DNA of 64,000 nucleotides from Mariniblastus sp. Its GTDB lineage: Bacteria; Planctomycetota; Planctomycetia; Pirellulales; Pirellulaceae. Positions within the stretch are counted from its first letter, which is position 1, and the number at the start of each line of letters is the position of its first letter. Below, in pieces: positions 35,417-43,604 of this stretch. The notes below the pieces were generated by a model. That model was not told where the DNA came from. It saw only the letters and a list, made by a program, of their open reading frames with translations, and made no database searches. The stretch covers positions 1-64,000 of the forward strand of contig JAKVBG010000010.1 in the NCBI GenBank assembly GCA_022447605.1, read 5' to 3'. Position numbers and translations under genes: made by a program.

Positions 35417-36550
35417 ATGCATGTTTGCAAATCATCGCCTCCATTCAGCATGCTCGCCCGCCAACGAACTCTCGTCATCGGCTTGAACATCCTCGGCCTC
35501 CTGCTGATCGGTCGCCCGGCTGGAGGGCAGGTCGAGCTCCAGATCTCCTCGGCACACGACCTGGTTCCCCAACACCTGCTCGGCCTGGTGCATGCTCCGG
35601 AAGTGCACCGCGAACTGCAACTGAGTCGCCAACAGATCGATGGGCTGGAAAAACTGTTCGGCCAACTCGATGGCTATTGGTTCCGCGCCCGGAACCTGCC
35701 CACCGCTGAGCGACGCCGGAAAGTCGCCATCGTGGAACGGGCTGTGCTCATCTGGTTTGAAAACCATGCCACTCCCGAGCAACGTGAGCGCCTGGCGCAA
35801 CTCGAAATGCAGGCCCAATCGATGCGCATCCTCCTGCGCCCTGACTTGGCGGACAAATTATCGATGACACCGGAGCAAATCGAGCGGATGACCGGACTGG
35901 CCCTCGCCACAAAAAACATTCAGCAGCGACTGCGCACCGCGATCGAACAAAATCAACCGACCGGTTCACTCCAGGTAGAAGTGGCCGACACAGTCAAAGC
36001 CGAGCAGGACGGTTTGCAAACGGTCATGGAACCGAAACAACTGGAAATATTAAGTGAACTGTTGGGCAAACCGTTCGACACCAGCCAACTGAAGCGGATC
36101 TACCCGATGGCCCCCGAACTGGTCCCCGTCCAACACTGGCTCAACTCCCCCGGGCTGACGCTGAAGAACTTGCGCGGCAAAGTCATCGTGGTGCATTTTT
36201 ATGCCTTTGAATGCGAAAACTGTCATGCCAATTTTGCCCATTATCGGAACTGGCATCGAAAATACGGAGAGGATGTGGTCATCCTCGGTATCCAGACACC
36301 CGAGACGGAAGCCGAACGGCAGGTTGAGGCGGTGACACGGGCGGCCCGAGAGCAGAATCTGGAATTCCCGATCCTGGTCGATCTCTATTCGGCCAACTGG
36401 AAAGCTTGGGGCAACACGATGTGGCCAACCGTCTACGTCATTGACCGCAACGGCTATCTGCGCCACTGGTGGCAAGGGGAATTGAACTGGAAAGGGGCAA
36501 CTGGGGATGAGGCGATCGAACAGTTGATTGCGGAACTGCGAGAGGAATAG
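35417..36550 (+). CDS. Secreted thioredoxin-like (redoxin) protein with helical N-terminal domain
   Basis: A 377-residue exported protein. A signal-like segment (about 13-38) is followed by a helical, charged region (about 45-220) with LSRQQIDGLEKLFGQL and MTPEQIERMTGLA, reminiscent of Spy/CpxP-type periplasmic domains. The C-terminal domain (about 225-377) is a TlpA/AhpC-like redoxin with a CENC active site (Cys265 and Cys268) in FYAFECENCHANF and the cis-Pro segment MWPTVYVID. It probably reduces or forms disulfides outside the cytoplasm. AGAGGA lies near the end of the preceding PDZ gene and serves as ribosome binding site. Confidence 0.82.
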   Translation: MHVCKSSPPFSMLARQRTLVIGLNILGLLLIGRPAGGQVELQISSAHDLVPQHLLGLVHAPEVHRELQLSRQQIDGLEKLFGQLDGYWFRARNLPTAERRRKVAIVERAVLIWFENHATPEQRERLAQLEMQAQSMRILLRPDLADKLSMTPEQIERMTGLALATKNIQQRLRTAIEQNQPTGSLQVEVADTVKAEQDGLQTVMEPKQLEILSELLGKPFDTSQLKRIYPMAPELVPVQHWLNSPGLTLKNLRGKVIVVHFYAFECENCHANFAHYRNWHRKYGEDVVILGIQTPETEAERQVEAVTRAAREQNLEFPILVDLYSANWKAWGNTMWPTVYVIDRNGYLRHWWQGELNWKGATGDEAIEQLIAELREE

Positions 36551-36833
36551 AACTGATATCGCTGGGCCACAGCGCGTTAAGGAAAAAACCGCCGATTTTT
36601 CTGTTGCTCAACCAGTTTTCTTCGTTAGTACCGGGGGCGGGCGGGTTTTTCTGCTTTTCTGCCTCACAAAGCTCCGTCATCACCAAGAACTGCTTCTCGA
36701 TTACGAATCAACACAGGATGATTTCCAGTACTTATGATTTCCAATACTTAGTTTACCACTCCTGCAGGAAAAACCCCAAAGTTCTCGTCCGCCAACCCAT
36801 CGCCTTGCCCCTCATCAAAAAAAGGAATCGCTC

Positions 36834-37697
36834 ATGACCCGTTTCTGTATCTGCTTCCTCCTGTTGCTTGTCTGTAGTTCGACCGCCGAGGCACAATTTC
36901 GCCGCTTTGCCAAACCGAGAATGCAGCGGTCTGCCCCGCTCAAGAAGACAACCGAAATGTTCACCTCGATCATGGTGGAAGAACTGACCAAGAGCGTCAT
37001 GAACGGTCTGGCCGAGCAGATAAGGGCGGATTTTAACCAAGCAGCACTCTTGGCTTCCCAGGCATTGCAGGCCGTTGACCGTTCCGAGTTCGACATCTCG
37101 ATCGATCCGACATTCCACCATTGGACTCAGGTCCGTACCGTTTCGCCGGGAAAAGAAGAGGGTGGGTTGCTGCTGCTGATGCCGGCCGCTCAATTGAGCC
37201 TGCCCGAGGTGGCCAAGCTCGCACCCGGCTCGGCTCAATTCGTAGCCGCGATCGGGCTCGCGCCGAGTATGCTTAGCGAGACCAGGCCATGGGGCAGCCA
37301 GGAAGATCGTCTCTACACCTTCCCCCCCCGAAACGATGAGTCACTCGATCTGTTGAGCCGAGCCTCGGTGATGCTGTTGGCCATCGGCAAGGATCGTGAC
37401 GGCCAATTGCAGTTGTTCGGCTATGGACGCACACCCGAACCGATCTTCCAGGCCGAGGTATCGATCGTCGATTCTGCCAACCAACGAAAAAGTGAAACGC
37501 GAAGTGAATCGAAAACAGGGCAAACAGCCGGCCCCTCAAGCCTGCTCGAAACGCATGAAAGCCTCCAGTGCGAGATCCTCAGGCCCTTTGACAAAGAGTA
37601 CAACCCGCTCGACCATTTCCTGAAGGTCAACGTCGCAGAGCGCGGGCCCCTCAAGCTGCAACTTGAGCTGTGGGGGAAGTACCGGGCCACATTCTAG
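36834..37697 (+). CDS. Hypothetical secreted protein
   Basis: A 287-residue exported protein whose signal peptide ends at STAEAQF. A basic segment (RRFAKPRMQR) is followed by a helical part and a mixed alpha/beta body with KEEGGLLLLMPAAQLSLPE and SVMLLAIGKDRDGQLQLFGY. No family is recognised and no catalytic motif stands out. AAAGGAATCGCTC precedes the ATG at 36834, giving a good start. It follows the redoxin by 283 bp, a stretch in which I see no gene or clear signal, and precedes a sulfatase on the same strand. Confidence 0.7.
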   Translation: MTRFCICFLLLLVCSSTAEAQFRRFAKPRMQRSAPLKKTTEMFTSIMVEELTKSVMNGLAEQIRADFNQAALLASQALQAVDRSEFDISIDPTFHHWTQVRTVSPGKEEGGLLLLMPAAQLSLPEVAKLAPGSAQFVAAIGLAPSMLSETRPWGSQEDRLYTFPPRNDESLDLLSRASVMLLAIGKDRDGQLQLFGYGRTPEPIFQAEVSIVDSANQRKSETRSESKTGQTAGPSSLLETHESLQCEILRPFDKEYNPLDHFLKVNVAERGPLKLQLELWGKYRATF

Positions 37698-37756
37698 CCC
37701 AGCTCGGGCTCCGTCCGCCGGGAAAACGAAGAGTGAAGACGGCGACGGCGCGTGAG

Positions 37757-37787
37757 TGCCCCCTCAATGGGGCGAGAGGTGCTTTTT
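37757..37787 (+). terminator. Weak hairpin plus T-tract after the hypothetical gene
   Basis: GCCCC (37757-37761) and GGGGC (37768-37772) form a short stem around CTCAAT. Six T residues begin at 37782, nine bases beyond the stem, which is further than in a standard intrinsic terminator. Confidence 0.35.
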
Positions 37788-37882
37788 TACCTGATCTCGG
37801 GCTGACTTTCCCTGCTGGAAACGGTGGTTGAAACCGTACAATGGACGAACACAACCCACCACCGACCACCAGGGATACCTTG

Positions 37883-39469
37883 ATGATCAGACCCTCGACC
37901 CTCGCGTTACTGCTGCTGTTATGGACTTCGGTATCGCACGCTCAGCAGCGACCCAACATCCTGTTCATCATGGCCGACGATCATGCCTGCAACGCGATCA
38001 GTGCCTACGGTGGTCGCCTGGCCGAGGTGGCCCCCACTCCCCACATCGATCGCCTGGCCCGCGAAGGGGTCCGCCTCGATCGCTGCTTTGTGACCAATTC
38101 GATCTGCACTCCTAGCCGGGCCGTCATCCTGTCAGGCCAACACTCCCATATCAACGGCGTACGAACGCTCAACGATGCCTTCCCCGGGCCCGATTCAGGA
38201 ACACCCAACGTGGCCCAGATCCTGCAGCGAAACGGCTACGAAACGGTGCTGTTTGGCAAGTGGCATCTCCGCTCCCGGCCATGGGGATTTGATTACTGGA
38301 AGGTGGGTCCCGGCCAGGGCTTTTACCACGACCCGGTCTTTATCGATTCCGATGACGAGATTGAATACAACCATCGCACGGCTCGCAAACTGCCCCGCAC
38401 TGAAGGCTACTACACCGACTTGGTCACCGACGACGCCCTGCATTGGCTGCGGCAGAGAAACTCGGCCGACAAGCCGTTCTTCATGATGCTGCATCACAAG
38501 GCGCCCCACGGGAAATGGGAACCGGCCGATCGGCATCGCGATTACCTGGCGGGCGTCACGATCCCGGAACCGGAGAGCCTGTGGGAAGATTTTTCCCATC
38601 GCTCCGAGGCCACTCGCGATCTGGGAACTTCGATTACGGATCGCGCCGCACCCAGGCGGACGATGGTGGCCGATGTCCAGAAACCGGACTGGCCGGCCGG
38701 CCCGGTCGACATGACAGGCATGAACAAAAAGCAGAAGGCGCAAGCCGCCTACCAGAAATACCTGCACGATTACCTGGCCTGCGTCAAAGCGGTCGACGAG
38801 AACGTGGGACGGGTGCTGGACTATCTGGACCAGTCGGGCCTGGCCGACAACACGCTGGTGATTTACACCTCGGACCAGGGGATGTTCCTGGGCGAACACG
38901 ATTATTTCGACAAGCGGTGGATTTATGAAGAGTGTTTCCAGATGCCACTACTGGCCCGCCTGCCATCGGTCATCCCGGCCGGTTCGGTCAACGACACACA
39001 CCTCGTTTCGAATCTTGACTTTGCCCAGACCTTTCTGGACTTTGCCGGTGTGAAGGATGCGGTCGAACGAGAGCAGATGCAGGGGCGCAGCCTCCAGGGG
39101 ATTCTCTGTGGGAAATCGCCGCAGGAATGGCGCGACGCGGTTTACTACCGCTACTGGATGCACCTGGCCCACCACCACATCCCGGGCCATTACGGGATCC
39201 GGGACGGTCGGTACAAGCTGGCGTTTTTTTACAGCCTGCCGCTGGATGCCAACCTGGGAAAAACTGAATTCCCGGCCTCGACCGCCGGCTGGGAGCTCTA
39301 CGACCTGCAGGAAGACCCCCGAGAAATGAACAATGTCTACGGGGACCCGGCCTACGCCTCGCAAACGCGGCGACTCAAGCAGCGACTGGCCGAACTGAAA
39401 CAGCAGTACGGCGATACCGACGAACAATACCCCGAGTTGCTCAAACGCCTTCAATCGAGCGGCCAGTGA
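37883..39469 (+). CDS. Type I sulfatase, motif CTPSR
   Basis: A 528-residue exported sulfatase. The signal peptide is MIRPSTLALLLLLWTSVSHA. The metal motif is MADDHACNA, the nucleophile motif CTPSR (Cys75), and the later region contains IYTSDQGMFLGEHDYFDKRW, where Gln replaces the usual Asn after Asp. The C-terminal part YYRYWMHLAHHHIPGHYGIR is typical of one sulfatase subgroup common in marine Planctomycetota and Bacteroidota. The start at 37883 has AGGGA eight bases upstream; an in-frame ATG at 37841 would add 14 non-signal residues. The stop lies 15 bp from the convergent small membrane protein gene. Confidence 0.93.
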   Translation: MIRPSTLALLLLLWTSVSHAQQRPNILFIMADDHACNAISAYGGRLAEVAPTPHIDRLAREGVRLDRCFVTNSICTPSRAVILSGQHSHINGVRTLNDAFPGPDSGTPNVAQILQRNGYETVLFGKWHLRSRPWGFDYWKVGPGQGFYHDPVFIDSDDEIEYNHRTARKLPRTEGYYTDLVTDDALHWLRQRNSADKPFFMMLHHKAPHGKWEPADRHRDYLAGVTIPEPESLWEDFSHRSEATRDLGTSITDRAAPRRTMVADVQKPDWPAGPVDMTGMNKKQKAQAAYQKYLHDYLACVKAVDENVGRVLDYLDQSGLADNTLVIYTSDQGMFLGEHDYFDKRWIYEECFQMPLLARLPSVIPAGSVNDTHLVSNLDFAQTFLDFAGVKDAVEREQMQGRSLQGILCGKSPQEWRDAVYYRYWMHLAHHHIPGHYGIRDGRYKLAFFYSLPLDANLGKTEFPASTAGWELYDLQEDPREMNNVYGDPAYASQTRRLKQRLAELKQQYGDTDEQYPELLKRLQSSGQ

Positions 39470-39484
39470 GCGTTGCTCGTGACA

Positions 39485-39712
39485 TCAAGCCGATGGTCGC
39501 CTGGCCAACTTGGCACCCAGCACCGCACCGACCAGAGGCATGATCAGCAGGGGTGAAGCCACCACCGCCAACCACAGGAGCAACACCGTTGCACTGAATT
39601 CGCCCTGGCCGTACGTGATGAAAAAGCTCAGCCAGTAGAGAGACAAAGCCAAACCGAAGCCGATCGGCAAACCACAGATCCCACCCAGCAGGATTCCCAG
39701 CAAGGTTTTCAT
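39485..39712 (-). CDS. Small two-span membrane protein
   Basis: A 75-residue protein, MKTLLGILLGGICGLPIGFG at the N-terminus, with two hydrophobic segments (about 3-28 and 38-65) and a basic tail AKLARRPSA. No family is recognised. Its ATG lies one base after the stop of the upstream sulfatase gene (TGAGATG), so translation is probably coupled. This makes it the last gene of a sulfatase - sulfatase - membrane protein operon on the minus strand. An upstream in-frame start at 39739 would lie within the sulfatase gene. Confidence 0.75.
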   Translation of the reverse strand: MKTLLGILLGGICGLPIGFGLALSLYWLSFFITYGQGEFSATVLLLWLAVVASPLLIMPLVGAVLGAKLARRPSA

Positions 39713-39713
39713 C

Positions 39714-41369
39714 TCAGTCCCCCGGCGACTCTGGTTCACGTTGGGGTCGATTCATGCGGGCGCCCAGGCGGCCGCGCCAATCGTGCAGCCGGGAACGCAA
39801 TTCGGCCACTTTCGCGGGTTGCCGAGCGGCCAGGTCATGCTGTTCTCCCAGGTCCGAGGTGAGGTCGAACAACTGCACCGTGTCATTCTCAAAATATTCG
39901 AGCAGCTTGTAGTTCCCCACTCGAATCGCCCCTCCCGGGCTCTGCATCCCATGGTTGCTGTAATGGGGGAAATGCCAATAGATCGGCCCGCGGTCGACCG
40001 GCTCACCCTGCAGCGAAGCGACGAAGCTTTTGCCGTCGACCGCCTGTTCGGGGCGGGGCGGCAACCCGGCCATTTCCAGCAAGGTCGGATAAAAGTCGGT
40101 GCTGATCACCGGTTCGGCGCACACGGTCCCGGCCTTCGCCTGACCCGGCCATTTGACGATCATCGGCACACGGATCCCGCCTTCGTAGAGCCAGCCTTTG
40201 GCGCCTCGCAGCGGCAGGTTCGACGTCGAGTAAGCCCGATCGAGTTGCTCAGCTGACACAACTCGGTCCGGCCGGCCAAAGTTGGCAGCCGACATGCCAC
40301 CGTTATCTGAAAAGAAAACGATCATCGTCTGCTCGGTCAACCCGAGTGCCTCGAGCTTGGCCAACACCCGCCCCAAGCTCTCGTCCATGGACTCAACCAT
40401 CCCGGCGAACTCGACGTTATCCTGATGTTGCTTGATCTTCACCGTTCGCTGGGGGAGGACCTGGTACGGGGCAAACTCGGGCTGTTGGATCAAGTCTCCC
40501 AATCGGTCCCGGGACAAGGGTCGCGGGTCGTCCGGGTTCCCTTCCAGTAAAAACGACGGGCCGTTTGGCAGGGTGAGCCCCTGCAATTTTGCCCGGTACT
40601 TGTTGACCAGATCCGAGCGCCCCTGGATCGGGTCGTGAACGGCGAAATGCGACAGGTACAGGAAAAAAGGTTGTTCCCGGTTCTGGTCGATGAACTTCAA
40701 GGCCTCATCGGTCAGCCGGTCGGTCAGGTAATCACCTGGCCGATCGTCAAGGCCATCCAGTTTGAACGGGGCATGATAACCAGCCCTGGGCCAGCCTTTG
40801 TTCCAGCGCGGAACCTGCACATCAAACCCCTGTTGCAGCGGACCGGCCGGGTCTTCACCCAGATGCCACTTGCCGAAGTGACCGGTGGCGTAACCATGTT
40901 CCCGCAGCGCCTCGGCCAAGGTCACCTCGGCCAAGGGCAGTTGCTGGATGTTTTCGACATTGATCAGTTTTTGAAAGTCAAAGTTGCGTCGACCCGGAAT
41001 CCAGTCGGTCAGCCCCAGGCGGGCCGGGTATTTTCCGGTCAGGATGCTGGCACGAGTCGGCGAACAGACATGGCAGGTCGCGTACGCATCGGTGAACCGC
41101 ACACCGTCCTGGGCCAGCCGATCGAGGTGGGGCGTCTCGTAAAGTGGGCTGCCATAGCAGCCCAGATCTCGCCAGCCGAGATCATCCACCAGAAAAAAGA
41201 CGATGTTGGGCAGTCGATCGTCCCGGATCACAGGCTGCTCGGCCGACAGGACAGTCTGACCGCCGGGCAACAGGAGCAGCAGCATGGCCGCCATCAGCCA
41301 ACGATGGGACCGGTGGGACCGGTGGGAAACGGGAAACGGGAACGACAGGATGTGGGAAGGTCCGAGCAT
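39714..41369 (-). CDS. Type I sulfatase, motif CSPTR
   Basis: A 551-residue exported sulfatase. The N-terminus carries the short repeat SHRSHRSHR before the hydrophobic signal MAAMLLLLLPGG, so a start at Met26 (41294) is possible. Metal motif FLVDDLGWRDLGCYG, nucleophile CSPTR (Cys102), GKWHLGEDPAGPLQQGFD and FFSDNGGMS are all present. The sequence is close to classical arylsulfatase A-type enzymes. It lies 14 bp after another sulfatase gene and directly before a small membrane protein gene, all on the minus strand, so the two sulfatases probably act on the same polymer. Confidence 0.93.
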   Translation of the reverse strand: MLGPSHILSFPFPVSHRSHRSHRWLMAAMLLLLLPGGQTVLSAEQPVIRDDRLPNIVFFLVDDLGWRDLGCYGSPLYETPHLDRLAQDGVRFTDAYATCHVCSPTRASILTGKYPARLGLTDWIPGRRNFDFQKLINVENIQQLPLAEVTLAEALREHGYATGHFGKWHLGEDPAGPLQQGFDVQVPRWNKGWPRAGYHAPFKLDGLDDRPGDYLTDRLTDEALKFIDQNREQPFFLYLSHFAVHDPIQGRSDLVNKYRAKLQGLTLPNGPSFLLEGNPDDPRPLSRDRLGDLIQQPEFAPYQVLPQRTVKIKQHQDNVEFAGMVESMDESLGRVLAKLEALGLTEQTMIVFFSDNGGMSAANFGRPDRVVSAEQLDRAYSTSNLPLRGAKGWLYEGGIRVPMIVKWPGQAKAGTVCAEPVISTDFYPTLLEMAGLPPRPEQAVDGKSFVASLQGEPVDRGPIYWHFPHYSNHGMQSPGGAIRVGNYKLLEYFENDTVQLFDLTSDLGEQHDLAARQPAKVAELRSRLHDWRGRLGARMNRPQREPESPGD

Positions 41370-41383
41370 GCGAAAGAGTACCG

Positions 41384-43252
41384 TTATCTGCGGGTCACGT
41401 ACACATAGTAAGCACTGAGCAACGTCTCGTCCCCCTGGAACCAGGTATGCAGGGCGATCGGCCCTTTTTCCAAAGCCACGGTAAAGGTGGCCGATGTATC
41501 CTCTGGCCCAACCTGCCTGGTCAAACCCTCAAAGCCGTAAGGCCGTTTCTGGCCGACATCCAGATGATGGTAGTTGCTGAGAAAGAAACGGGCCTGTTGG
41601 ATCGGCAGGGCTGTGCCGTTGCCGTCAGCCAGCCCTCCCTGCAACGGTCGGTCAATTTCACGTGGCCAGCGCCGCAACTCAAATTCGTAGGTGCCCGCCT
41701 GGTGAACGTCCAGCAACCAGTAACCACTCTTTTCAACTCCCCGGCGAACCTGGCCCTGTTGATCGACAAACACGTCCAACCACTCGCAGGCTGTCAGTCT
41801 GGACGGGTTTTCCCGCTCATGGCCGATCACGACCCTCTGGGGCTGATTGGCCTGCGGACCGACTTCTCTCCACCAGTCGTAAAGTTCGCGCCGCATCTTC
41901 TGCACGACTTCCGGATGTTTTTGGAATACATCCTGCTGTTGTTTCGGATCGGTCTCCAGGTTGTACAGTTCACGGTCTTCCAGCAACCTCCATCGTTTCC
42001 ACAGGACGGCCGCCTGGTCACGGGTCATGATCGACTGCGAAAAGGGGGTGGGGTAATTGATGAAGTTGGGCATGCGGCTGTAATTGATGATCAGCATGCG
42101 ATCTTCCGAAACGGGCCGCTCGCCCCGCAGCGCGGGCACCAGACTGATACCGCTGAACCTGGTGGAAGTGGGCGTCTTCAGTTGGCACAGGTCGAGCAGG
42201 GTCGGCAACAGGTCCTGGACCTGGGTCAAACCTCCCACATCCCGACCTCGGTCCAGTCCTCCCTGAGGCCAACTGATCAAGCAGGGCACCCGGTGGCCAC
42301 CTTCCCACAGCTCCGTTTTTTGACCCCGCATCCCGGCGTTATAATAGCGGGAACCGTGGGTGCTCCCGTTATCAGTCAGGAAGACCACGATCGTGTTGTC
42401 CCGCAGGCCTTCCCGCTGGAGAAACTCCAAGAGCCGGCCCATATTCGTATCAATATTGCGAACCATGCCCAGGTACTGGGCCAGCCGTTTCTTGAACTCG
42501 GGCTTCAACTTGTCGAACTGGGGAGACGCCAGCCGGGTGGTCAACGCCTGCCGATCCGCTGGCTTGGCGCGCAACGGGCCATGTGGTGTGTTGGTTGAAA
42601 TATACGCCAGGAACGGCCGATCGGCATCGGCCGAACGCTTGATGAATTCCAGCGCTTCATCAAAAAAAACATCCGTGCAGTAACCTTGAAACGCCTGCGG
42701 CTGGCCGTTGCGGATATACGTATCGTCAAAATAGTCGTTGCCCCAGAAATCCGGGACCGACCCGATGTGCGACGAGGGAAACCAGACCGTTTCCTGGAAA
42801 CCTCGATCCTCGGGCCGGAAAGGGAAGTTAGCCCCCAGGTGCCACTTGCCAAATAGACCCGTCGCATAGCCAGCTCCAGCATACAGATCGGCCATGGTCG
42901 GCAACTCGGGTCGCAACAGCGCGCGGCCACTGCTGACATTGATCGCGCCATTGCGCGCCGCATCCAACCCGGTCAACAGCTGGCCGCGCGTTGGAGCGCA
43001 CATCGGCGCAACGTGAAAATCGGTTAACCGGCAACCTTGTCGATGCAAGGCGTCGAGATTCGGCGTTTGCACGACCGGGTTGCCATGCGCCGACAGTTCG
43101 GGATAGCCCTGATCGTCAGTCATCACGACCACCACGTTCGGGCGTTCGACTTGCGCATGGAGACAGTCGGTTGCCAAGCCACTGCCCAGCAGGAGCAGGG
43201 CCAGGCCGGCTTGGACCAGACCGTAGTGGGTGACCCGTATGAAGTACGACAT
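41384..43252 (-). CDS. Type I sulfatase, motif CAPTR, with C-terminal beta domain
   Basis: A 622-residue exported sulfatase. The signal peptide spans about 1-33. Metal motif VMTDDQGYPELSAHG, nucleophile CAPTR (Cys85) and FLTDNGSTHGSRYYNAGMRG are present. From about residue 480 a further domain of roughly 140 residues is beta-rich (SGYWLLDVHQAGTYEFELRR, ATFTVALEKGPIALHTWFQG) and may bind carbohydrate. The ATG at 43252 with AGGA seven bases before it is preferred over an in-frame ATG at 43279. First gene of a three-gene minus-strand operon. Confidence 0.92.
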   Translation of the reverse strand: MSYFIRVTHYGLVQAGLALLLLGSGLATDCLHAQVERPNVVVVMTDDQGYPELSAHGNPVVQTPNLDALHRQGCRLTDFHVAPMCAPTRGQLLTGLDAARNGAINVSSGRALLRPELPTMADLYAGAGYATGLFGKWHLGANFPFRPEDRGFQETVWFPSSHIGSVPDFWGNDYFDDTYIRNGQPQAFQGYCTDVFFDEALEFIKRSADADRPFLAYISTNTPHGPLRAKPADRQALTTRLASPQFDKLKPEFKKRLAQYLGMVRNIDTNMGRLLEFLQREGLRDNTIVVFLTDNGSTHGSRYYNAGMRGQKTELWEGGHRVPCLISWPQGGLDRGRDVGGLTQVQDLLPTLLDLCQLKTPTSTRFSGISLVPALRGERPVSEDRMLIINYSRMPNFINYPTPFSQSIMTRDQAAVLWKRWRLLEDRELYNLETDPKQQQDVFQKHPEVVQKMRRELYDWWREVGPQANQPQRVVIGHERENPSRLTACEWLDVFVDQQGQVRRGVEKSGYWLLDVHQAGTYEFELRRWPREIDRPLQGGLADGNGTALPIQQARFFLSNYHHLDVGQKRPYGFEGLTRQVGPEDTSATFTVALEKGPIALHTWFQGDETLLSAYYVYVTRR

Positions 43253-43604
43253 TTCCAAGTCCTGAGCCGTCTCCGGCAACCGGGGTTGAGTGCATCGCGG
43301 GGACCGCTCCGGCCCCGCTCATATCACTAGTCTAACAAGATCTTTGCCCACTGGTTGGCCAGCCGCCAGATTCATCAAGCGGTTGATCCTTGAACGGCCA
43401 ACCTCTTGCCAGGTTCCGCCTGCCCTGGGGCAATCGCCGGGAAGGCAACCGGAAAAACTCCCCTCTCAATGGGGAACTGGCAACCAAGCCGTTTTTTCTC
43501 GTGCAGCGAATTTCACCCATGATATACTTGAAGGTTGGCTCTCAAAACAACTCGCTTTGGAGCTTTTTGACTCACACCTTTGAGACTCATCCCGGTTTTT
43601 CGCC
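43253..43604. other. Divergent intergenic region between two sulfatase genes
   Basis: This 352-bp space must hold promoters for the minus-strand sulfatase operon and the plus-strand sulfatase. A 5-bp hairpin TCCCC/GGGGA (43459-43475) around TCTCAAT resembles the one at 37757 and is also followed by a T6 tract (43491-43496). No ORF with a ribosome binding site was seen. Confidence 0.5.

Noticed and set aside
41144..42598. Long plus-strand open frame of 484 codons opposite two sulfatase genes
   Set aside because: It is antisense to clear sulfatase coding sequence with all catalytic motifs, has no family features and results from codon bias in GC-rich DNA.
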